A stretch of 64,000 nt of DNA, taken from NCBI GenBank assembly GCA_020725265.1, contig DYFK01000001.1:166969-230968 (forward strand), read 5' to 3'. Shown piece by piece: positions 58,042 to 64,000 of the stretch (position 1 is its first letter; each line of letters starts with the position of its first letter). Position numbers and translations under genes: made by a program. Under the pieces are notes generated by a model. That model was given only the letters and a program-made list of their open reading frames with translations. It was not told the DNA's origin and did no database searches. Origin of the DNA: Hydrogenophilus sp. (GTDB lineage Bacteria; Pseudomonadota; Gammaproteobacteria; Burkholderiales; Thiobacillaceae).

Positions 58042-59067
58042 TCAGGCCGCCTCCCGCACGCCCCGCTCGGCATCGAGATACACCAGCCGGCTGGAGCGTT
58101 CGCGCGCGCGCCAGAAGAAATCGTTGACCGCGTCCAGCTGTTCGCGCGTGCTTTCGAGCTGGTTCATGGCATGCCGGAAGCTCGCGGAATCCGCCAGCCC
58201 ACGCGTATACCAGGCGATATGCTTGCGCGCCATGCGCATGCCAGCCAGCTCGCCGTAAAAACCGTACAACTCGTCCAGATGATCTAGCAATATCGAGTGG
58301 ATTTCGGCGACTTCCGGCGCCGGCGGTTTCTCGCCGGTCGCCAGATAATGGCCGATTTCGCGGAACAGCCAGGGGCGCCCCTGGGCGGCGCGGCCGATCA
58401 TGATGGCATCGGCGCGCGTGGTCTCCAGTACGTATCTGGCCTTTTCGGGCGTGGTGATGTCGCCATTGGCGATCACCGGGATGCTCGCTTCCGACTTGAC
58501 CGCGGCGATGGTCTCGTACTCCGCCTCGCCGGAGTACCCGCAGGCACGTGTGCGGCCATGAATGGCGAGGGCCTGGATACCGCTTTCCTGGGCGATCCGC
58601 AGAATGCTCAGGGCGTTGCGGTACGATTTGTCCCATCCGGTCCGGATCTTCAGGGTGACCGGCGTTTCCGGCACGGCCCCGACCACCGCCTCCAGGATGC
58701 GCGCCACCAGCGGCTCGTCTCGTAACAAGGCCGACCCTGCCATCACGTTGCACACTTTCTTGGCCGGGCAGCCCATGTTGATGTCGATGATCTGGGCACC
58801 GTTGTCGGCGTTGTAGCGCGCGGCCGCGGCCATCATGGCCGGATCGCTGCCGGCGATCTGAACCGAAACCGGCTCCACTTCACCGGTGTGATCGGCGCGA
58901 CGCCGGGTCTTGGCGGAACCATACAACAACGAATTGGAGGTCACCATCTCGGACACCGCCATGCCCGCTCCCAGCTTCTTGCAGAGCTGGCGGAACGGCC
59001 GATCGGTGACGCCCGCCATGGGCGCCACGATCAGATTGTTCTTGAGCTGGTGGGAGCCAATCCGCAT
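58042..59067 (-). CDS. dusB: tRNA-dihydrouridine synthase B
   Basis: This flavoenzyme reduces uridine in the tRNA D-loop. The 341-residue protein has the FMN-binding start NLIVAPMAGVTDRPFRQLCK and the catalytic-cysteine block DINMGCPAKKVCNVMAGSAL, then GIQALAIHGRTRACGYSG and ADAIMIGRAAQGRPWLF. ATG 59067 (MRIGSHQLKNN) is favoured over an upstream frame that runs into the tRNA gene. It heads the dusB-fis-purH run. Confidence 0.95.
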   Translation of the reverse strand: MRIGSHQLKNNLIVAPMAGVTDRPFRQLCKKLGAGMAVSEMVTSNSLLYGSAKTRRRADHTGEVEPVSVQIAGSDPAMMAAAARYNADNGAQIIDINMGCPAKKVCNVMAGSALLRDEPLVARILEAVVGAVPETPVTLKIRTGWDKSYRNALSILRIAQESGIQALAIHGRTRACGYSGEAEYETIAAVKSEASIPVIANGDITTPEKARYVLETTRADAIMIGRAAQGRPWLFREIGHYLATGEKPPAPEVAEIHSILLDHLDELYGFYGELAGMRMARKHIAWYTRGLADSASFRHAMNQLESTREQLDAVNDFFWRARERSSRLVYLDAERGVREAA

Positions 59068-59173
59068 TGCGAAAACCCGAGTCAGAGCCGAAGCGAAAGG
59101 GGCGCATTTTATACGCATCGCCCCCCCGGAAACAGGCGATGGCATTCCGTGCTCGCCAGCGCGAGGCGAAATG

Positions 59174-59198
59174 AAAAGGCCCGCTGGACCAGCGGGCC
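59174..59198 (-). terminator. Terminator of tRNA-Phe
   Basis: The stem GGCCCGCT/AGCGGGCC with a five-base loop is followed on the minus strand by four T bases. It begins six bases past the tRNA 3' end, separating the tRNA from dusB. Confidence 0.85.
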
Positions 59199-59204
59199 TG
59201 AAAA

Positions 59205-59280
59205 TGGTGGCCAGGGGCGGAATCGAACCGTCGACACGCGGATTTTCAATCCGCTGCTCTACCAACTGAGCTACCTGGCC
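59205..59280 (-). tRNA. tRNA-Phe (GAA anticodon)
   Basis: The 76-base gene on the minus strand begins GGCCAGGTAGCTCAGTTGGT and ends with encoded CCA. The acceptor stem GGCCAGG pairs with CCTGGCC, the anticodon loop is TTGAAAA in a GCGGA/TCCGC stem giving anticodon GAA, and the T-arm contains GGTTCGATTCC. All cloverleaf features are intact. Confidence 0.97.
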
Positions 59281-59419
59281 GTTCGGCGTGCGTTAGCGCG
59301 CCGACAAGCCGCGCATTAGAGCGCATCGCCCATCCCCGCGTCAAGGTCGGGGCCTGAGGGTCACGCATCTGAAGCATTATCGTCACGTCGCTGTCTTGCC
59401 GGCGCGGCATAGTCCGGCC

Positions 59420-60652
59420 ATGCTTGCACAGGACATTGCCTTCCAGCAATTTCCGCCGCCCCGCCGCCATTTGCGCGTGGCCGTGGTGACGGAAACCTAT
59501 CCGCCGGAAATCAACGGCGTGGCGATGACGCTTGGCCGCATGGTCAAGGCCTTGCAGGCACGCGAGCACCAGCTGCAACTGATCCGCCCGCGCCAGCATG
59601 CCGCCGATCAGCCGCCTTCCGAGGCAAACCTGGAGCAGATCCTGCGTCCCGGTGTCGCCATCCCGCGCTACGCCGGCCTGAAGATGGGGCTGCCGGCGAA
59701 ATCGACGCTGCATCGATTGTGGTCGCTGCGTCGCCCGGATGTGGTGCATGTCGCCACCGAGGGACCACTCGGCTGGTCGGCGCTGGCGGCGGCGAAGAAA
59801 CTGCGGATTCCGGTCGCGAGCGATTTCCACACCAATTTCCACAGTTACAGCCGGCACTACGGTTTCGGCTGGCTGAAGCGGCCATTGATGGGTTACCTCA
59901 AGCGTTTTCACAACCAGTGCCGGATCACTCTGGTGCCTTCGCTGTCGCTGCGCGACAACCTGGTGGCGGCGGGCTACCGCAACGTCGAGGTGGTGGCGCG
60001 TGGCGTCGACACCACGCTGTTCGACCCGGCCCGACGCAGTTCCACCCTGCGCGCCACCTGGGGTGTCGGCGAGCGGAATCTGGCGGTGATCCACGTCGGC
60101 CGGGTGGCGCCTGAGAAGAACCTCTCCCTGCTGATCCGCGCCTTCGAGGCGATCGAGGCCGCGCGCCCGGACGCGCGCCTGGTCCTGATCGGTGACGGCC
60201 CGGAGCTGGCATCGTTGCGGGCCAGCCATCCGCGCTTCATCTACCCCGGAGCCCGGCGCGACGAGGATCTGGCCAGCCATTACGCATCCGGCGACCTGTT
60301 CCTGTTTCCCAGCCTGACCGAGACCTTCGGCAATGTATTGCTGGAAGCAATGGCCAGCGGCCTACCAACGGTGGCCTTCGATTACGCCGCCGCGGCGGAA
60401 CATGTCCGGGATGACATCAACGGCCGCAAGGCGCCGTTCGGCGACGAAGCCGCCTTCATCCGGGCGGCGAGCCGGCTGGCGCGCGACGACGATCGGGCAA
60501 GACTGGCGGCGGCGGCGCGCGCGACCGCGCTCGGGCTGACCTGGGAAAACATCTTCACCCGGCTGGAAACGATATTGCTCGACATCGTTCGCGAGAGCGA
60601 AGCCCGTCAGGACACGCTGATACTCGGCCCGGCCAGACGGAACGCCAGCTAA
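59420..60652 (+). CDS. Glycosyltransferase, GT4 (mannosyltransferase-like)
   Basis: The 410-residue GT-B protein has VAVVTETYPPEINGVAMTLG at the N terminus, PVASDFHTNFHSYSRHYGFG, then NLAVIHVGRVAPEKNLSLLI and the donor-binding FPSLTETFGNVLLEAMASGL. The NGVAMT and DFHTNF blocks are typical of MgtA/PimB-like lipid-linked mannosyl- or sulfoquinovosyl-type enzymes, so a glycolipid acceptor is plausible. ATG 59420 was chosen over a TTG codon 24 bases upstream. It is monocistronic by position. Confidence 0.88.
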   Translation: MLAQDIAFQQFPPPRRHLRVAVVTETYPPEINGVAMTLGRMVKALQAREHQLQLIRPRQHAADQPPSEANLEQILRPGVAIPRYAGLKMGLPAKSTLHRLWSLRRPDVVHVATEGPLGWSALAAAKKLRIPVASDFHTNFHSYSRHYGFGWLKRPLMGYLKRFHNQCRITLVPSLSLRDNLVAAGYRNVEVVARGVDTTLFDPARRSSTLRATWGVGERNLAVIHVGRVAPEKNLSLLIRAFEAIEAARPDARLVLIGDGPELASLRASHPRFIYPGARRDEDLASHYASGDLFLFPSLTETFGNVLLEAMASGLPTVAFDYAAAAEHVRDDINGRKAPFGDEAAFIRAASRLARDDDRARLAAAARATALGLTWENIFTRLETILLDIVRESEARQDTLILGPARRNAS

Positions 60653-60737
60653 TTCCCGACTTTTTTAGTCGGGCTTGTCCCGGTCGTTACCGACTGGCAA
60701 ACTACATCCCCTTCTTTGCCAGCATGAGGAGTCCGCC

Positions 60738-61124
60738 ATGGGCGGCCTTAACCAAGACACGCCGATCCCCACTGAAATCAAGATGCACCAGCAATCCCGT
60801 TTCATGGAGATTGCCTTCAGCGATGGCAGCCGCTTCGAACTGCCCTACGAGTATCTGCGGGTGTTCTCGCCCTCCGCCGAAGTGCGCGGGCATGGCCCCG
60901 GCCAGGAAGTGCTGCAGGTCGGCAAGAAGAACGTCGAGATCAAGAATATCGAGCCGGTTGGCCAGTACGCCGTGGTTCTGGTGTTCTCCGACGGCCACGA
61001 TTCCGGCATCTACTCCTGGGACTATCTGTACGACCTCGGCAGGAAGCAGGATTTCTACTGGCAGGCCTACCTGCGCCGCCTCGAGGAAGCCGGCGCCTCG
61101 CGCGAACCGAAAACCCTGGCGTAA
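60738..61124 (+). CDS. DUF971 (gamma-butyrobetaine hydroxylase-like N-terminal) protein
   Basis: The 128-residue protein is one DUF971 domain: IPTEIKMHQQSRFMEIAFSD, ELPYEYLRVFSPSAEVRGHG, and a YAVVLVFSDGHDSGIYSWDY block typical of the family. The domain also appears at the N terminus of gamma-butyrobetaine hydroxylases, where it may bind metal or a partner protein. Stand-alone copies are of unknown function. ATG 60738 follows GGAGTCC. The kinase-like gene starts two bases after its stop. Confidence 0.88.
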   Translation: MGGLNQDTPIPTEIKMHQQSRFMEIAFSDGSRFELPYEYLRVFSPSAEVRGHGPGQEVLQVGKKNVEIKNIEPVGQYAVVLVFSDGHDSGIYSWDYLYDLGRKQDFYWQAYLRRLEEAGASREPKTLA

Positions 61125-61126
61125 CC

Positions 61127-62005
61127 ATGCCGCTGGCCGCATTGGCCGAAGCGATCGGCCAGGCCACCGGCACCGCGTTCCAGCCCGACCACCACACGGA
61201 GGCTGGCGGTGGCTGCATCAACCGGGGACTGAGCCTGGCCGGCCGGGATGGTCGCCGTTTTTTCGTCAAGCTCAATGCCGCCCGCCATGCCGACATGTTC
61301 TCGGCCGAGGTCGAGGGACTGACGACGCTGGCGGCCGCGCGGGCAATCCGCGTGCCTCGGCCGGTCACCCACGGAATCGCGGCCGGGCAGGCATTCCTGG
61401 TACTGGAATGGCTCGATCTGCGTCCCAATGGCGACGCCGCCGGACTTGGCCGGCGGCTGGCGGCCCTGCATCGTGTCACCTGGCACGCCCACGGCTGGCA
61501 CCGCGACAACACCATCGGCAGCACGCCGCAACCCAATACCGCCACGCCCGACTGGATCCCGTTCTACCGGGATCGCCGGCTCGGTCATCAGATCGACTTG
61601 GCGGCCGAAACCGGCGCCCCCGCCCGTCTGCTCGACGGCTGCCGGCGACTGCAAGCGGACATCGAGGCGTTCTTCGACGGTTACCGGCCGTTGCCCAGCC
61701 TGTTGCACGGCGATCTCTGGGGAGGCAACGTCGGCTACGTGAACGGCGAACCCGTGCTGTTCGACCCGGCCGTCTATCACGGCGACCGGGAAACCGACCT
61801 CGCCATGACCGAACTGTTCGGCGGATTTCCCGCCTCATTCCAGGCCGCCTACCGGGAAGCCTGGCCGCTCGATCCGGGGTATGCCACGCGCAGGCTGCTA
61901 TACAACCTTTACCATGTGCTCAACCATCATCACCTGTTCGGTGGCGGATACGCAGCCCAGGCCGAACGCATGGTGGAACGGCTGCTGGCCGAGATTCGGG
62001 CCTAG
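61127..62005 (+). CDS. Fructosamine/ketosamine-3-kinase family protein
   Basis: The 292-residue protein has an aminoglycoside-kinase-like fold. It shows a nucleotide-binding loop (GGGCINRGLSL, with FFVKLN lysine), the catalytic loop LLHGDLWGGNVGYVNG and metal-binding LFDPAVYHGDRETDLAM. Family members phosphorylate the sugar part of glycated proteins and start their repair, or act on small ribulosamines. It is translationally close to the DUF971 gene. Confidence 0.92.
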   Translation: MPLAALAEAIGQATGTAFQPDHHTEAGGGCINRGLSLAGRDGRRFFVKLNAARHADMFSAEVEGLTTLAAARAIRVPRPVTHGIAAGQAFLVLEWLDLRPNGDAAGLGRRLAALHRVTWHAHGWHRDNTIGSTPQPNTATPDWIPFYRDRRLGHQIDLAAETGAPARLLDGCRRLQADIEAFFDGYRPLPSLLHGDLWGGNVGYVNGEPVLFDPAVYHGDRETDLAMTELFGGFPASFQAAYREAWPLDPGYATRRLLYNLYHVLNHHHLFGGGYAAQAERMVERLLAEIRA

Positions 62006-62093
62006 CGCACTGCTTCACGCCAGTGAGTTTGCCCAGGGCCGGGTTTTCATGGATAATCGCGCGCTTTCCAGGTCAAGCCCCAGGTAACGCGAC

Positions 62094-62303
62094 ATGAAAG
62101 CCGGCACCCATCCCCAATACAACGAAATCTCCGTGACTTGCAGTTGCGGCAACACTTTCTCCACGCGCTCCACGCTGGGCAAGCCGCTGCACGTCGAAGT
62201 GTGCTCCGCCTGCCACCCGTTCTACACCGGCAAGCAGAAGATCGTCGACACGGCGGGCCGTGTCGAGAAATTCCGCCAGAAGTACAACCTCGGCAAGAAG
62301 TGA
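62094..62303 (+). CDS. rpmE: Ribosomal protein L31 (zinc-binding form)
   Basis: The 69-residue protein starts [20 protein letters not shown] and keeps the cysteines of the C+ type (CSCG and [13 protein letters not shown]), so it is the zinc-holding form of L31 rather than the zinc-independent YkgM-type copy. It lies on the large ribosomal subunit near the 5S RNA. A strong terminator follows 31 bases later. Confidence 0.97.
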   Translation: MKAGTHPQYNEISVTCSCGNTFSTRSTLGKPLHVEVCSACHPFYTGKQKIVDTAGRVEKFRQKYNLGKK

Positions 62304-62334
62304 GCGCCGGCGGTATCTCCGCCTTGGCGGACCC

Positions 62335-62364
62335 CAAAAAAGGCAGCCCGAGGCTGCCTTTTTT
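62335..62364 (+). terminator. Terminator of rpmE
   Basis: The stem AGGCAGCC/GGCTGCCT with a CGA loop is preceded by six A bases and followed by a run of T, so it can work in both directions. It separates rpmE from the glycosyltransferase gene at 62404. Confidence 0.92.
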
Positions 62365-62403
62365 GTTTGACTACCGCCAACCCGACGCCTCATCGTCTTC
62401 CCC

Positions 62404-63987
62404 ATGAACCCCGTCGCCCCATCCAGATGGTTCTGGTTCGTCCTGCTGGTGGTCTTCTGGGCCTTTCACGGCCTGGTCGGCCGTGACGCCTGGCGCGCCG
62501 AGGAAGCCCTGGCGCTGGCGCCGATCCTGGACTGGCTGTCCGGCGAGCGCTCCGTCTGGGCATCACCGGCGCCGTTGCATACGCTGATCGCAGGCTTGTT
62601 CGCCGACAGCGGCCTGGCTGGTGACATGCAGGATGGCGCGCGCATCGCCAGCGGCGTTTTCACGCTGACCGCCTTGCTGTTCGTCGGACTGGCCGCGCGC
62701 GCGTTGTTCGGGGCCGGCTTCGGACTGGTCGCCGCGCTGGCGCTGCTCGGTGGTTTCGGCCTGATGCTGCGCGCCCATGCGCTGCTGCCGGAAACCGCGC
62801 TGCTGGCGGCCTGGGCAGCGCTGCTGTGGGGAGTGGCCGAGGCACGACAGCGTCCGAAGCGGGCCACCATCACGATCGCGCTGGCGATCACCGCCCTGAC
62901 CCTGGGACTGCGCGGGCTGCCGGATTTTCTGGCGGCGACGCTGGTGGTGCTGACGCCACTGGCCTCGACCACCTGGCGCGCGCCCGGTTACCGGCTCGCG
63001 GCCCTGTCCGGAATCGGGTGGGCCATCGCGCTGATTGCCATCGCCCTGGCATGGCTGTTCATGAATGGACAACTGTCGGCCTGGTGGTCGCTGCACGGCA
63101 TCGCCCATTACCTGCCGCTACGCTCACCAGGTAGCGCCTATTCGGAACTGGTCTGGTTCGCCTGGCCCTTGTGGCCGTTGGCGTTGGCCGCGGTCTGGCA
63201 TGCGCATCGCCGCCTGACCCGGGAAACCGTGTTGCACCCCCCCCTGCTGGCCCTGGCCATCCTGCTGCTGGCGGCGCTGGCGCCAGCTTGGTCGCGCGAC
63301 GGCGCCCTGCTGCCGGCGCTGGCGCCGCTGGCCCTGCTCGCTGCTTACGCGGTGGATGTCCTCCGACGTGGCGCGTCACAGGCCTTCTACTGGTTCGGCG
63401 TGCTCTGTTTCCTGTTTTTCGCGCTGGCGTTCTGGGTCTATTTCGTGGCGCTCGAATGGGGCACGCCAGTCCGGCTGGCCACGCACATGGCGCGCCTGAC
63501 CCCGAACTATCAGACCGGCTCGGTCGGCGTCCCCGACATACTCCTGGCGGCCGGTGTCACACTGCTCTGGCTGATCGCCATTCCATTGTTTCCCCGCGCG
63601 AAGATCCGCCCGATCCTGGTCTGGGCCACCGGCATGGTCCTGGTCTGGACCCTGCTCGCCTCGCTGTTCCGCCCCTGGATCGAAGCCGGCTGGGGCTATC
63701 GGCCGATGATCGCCGACCTCGCCCGCCACCTGCCCGCCCATGCCTGCCTGGACGTCGATGTCGATCCGGCCATGGCGACCATGCTGCGCGTGCATTTGGA
63801 TGTCGAACGGCGCGCCAACTGCCCTTGGCGACTGATTCGCCACGACCGCAAGAGCGGCGCCGAGGAAGAGGCCACGACCGGCTGGCATGACGGCTCCGTG
63901 CTGCTTTGGCAGGGCTGGCGGCCGCGACAGAAATCACTGGGATACCGGCTCGAATACCGTGTGCCCGAGCCGGCGCGGATGCCGTGA
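62404..63987 (+). CDS. ArnT/PMT-like membrane glycosyltransferase
   Basis: The 527-residue protein has about twelve hydrophobic helices. Its start (RDAWRAEEALALAPILDWLS) with the acidic pair after the first helix matches the catalytic aspartate loop of GT83/GT39-like enzymes that use polyprenyl-linked sugars at the outer face of the inner membrane. Substrates could be lipid A, protein or another lipid. The soluble C-terminal end (about residues 430-527) is periplasmic in related proteins. The stop is at 63985-63987, so the gene is complete in this window. Confidence 0.85.
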   Translation: MNPVAPSRWFWFVLLVVFWAFHGLVGRDAWRAEEALALAPILDWLSGERSVWASPAPLHTLIAGLFADSGLAGDMQDGARIASGVFTLTALLFVGLAARALFGAGFGLVAALALLGGFGLMLRAHALLPETALLAAWAALLWGVAEARQRPKRATITIALAITALTLGLRGLPDFLAATLVVLTPLASTTWRAPGYRLAALSGIGWAIALIAIALAWLFMNGQLSAWWSLHGIAHYLPLRSPGSAYSELVWFAWPLWPLALAAVWHAHRRLTRETVLHPPLLALAILLLAALAPAWSRDGALLPALAPLALLAAYAVDVLRRGASQAFYWFGVLCFLFFALAFWVYFVALEWGTPVRLATHMARLTPNYQTGSVGVPDILLAAGVTLLWLIAIPLFPRAKIRPILVWATGMVLVWTLLASLFRPWIEAGWGYRPMIADLARHLPAHACLDVDVDPAMATMLRVHLDVERRANCPWRLIRHDRKSGAEEEATTGWHDGSVLLWQGWRPRQKSLGYRLEYRVPEPARMP

Positions 63988-64000
63988 TCGCGCATGACGG

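Noticed and set aside
59205-59420. tRNA-Phe as an integration site
   Set aside because: No direct repeat of the tRNA 3' end, integrase gene or composition shift was seen around it. The flanking genes are ordinary housekeeping or glycosyltransferase genes.
60655-60673. Hairpin CCCGACT/AGTCGGG after the glycosyltransferase at 59420
   Set aside because: The T-run lies in the loop and not after the stem, so it is not a typical intrinsic terminator.

Overview
The window is GC-rich, densely coded proteobacterial chromosome. Gene order points to Betaproteobacteria, with Gammaproteobacteria possible: the ZapB-like/zapA/6S RNA/5-formyl-THF cyclo-ligase block, dusB-fis-purH beside purD, coaBC-dut, a small periplasmic cytochrome c, an MsbA lipid A flippase and a type IV pilin. 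No rRNA, CRISPR array, prophage or intact insertion sequence was seen. Taxonomy below class level cannot be read from the sequence alone.

Layout. 1-2.1 kb: a transketolase/phosphoketolase-like ThDP enzyme cut by the window edge, divergent from an IclR regulator, with an inverted repeat at the regulator start. 2.2-2.8 kb: debris of a Uma2 gene and an XRE antitoxin gene. 2.8-7.7 kb: glgP, coaBC, dut and an anchored aspartic protease. 7.8-9.9 kb: a small toxin-antitoxin patch (Phd/VapC-like pair with a perfect palindromic operator, an intact Uma2 gene, MazEF). 10-23.8 kb: a long minus-strand surface-glycan operon with rhodanese, WecA-type initiating transferase, five glycosyltransferase or methyltransferase genes, AsnB-type amidotransferase, a methyltransferase-pyruvyltransferase fusion, flippase and a Wzy/PglL-type ligase. 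The ligase carries a G14 tract. It lies next to a pilin gene with a good sigma-54 promoter. An AT-richer block (about 17.85-21.05 kb) starts and ends inside this operon.

24.8-38.1 kb: a CBS/DUF294 protein, an epsilon-like exonuclease, a DUF4212 small subunit and a VC_2705-type sodium:solute symporter, then a glycosyltransferase, a MASE1 histidine kinase with FixJ-type regulator, a MarR regulator, a mechanosensitive-like channel, a TPR protein, and a second symporter paralog. Both symporters carry an EF-hand-like loop. 38.2-42.4 kb: hemE, msbA, ZapB-like, zapA, 6S RNA and fau.

42.5-44.2 kb: two adjacent paralogous exported proteins built from 12-13-residue tandem repeats, whose upstream regions share a palindromic motif. 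They are the best candidate here for something undescribed. 44.4-49.6 kb: a branched-chain amino acid type ABC transporter (livFGMHK order on the map) and a cytochrome c. 49.8-59.3 kb: a very large divergent class A penicillin-binding protein, hemF, tsaC, purD, purH, fis, dusB and tRNA-Phe, with inverted heptamer arrays between purH and purD. 59.4-64 kb: a glycosyltransferase, a DUF971 protein, a fructosamine-kinase-like protein, rpmE and an ArnT-like membrane glycosyltransferase.
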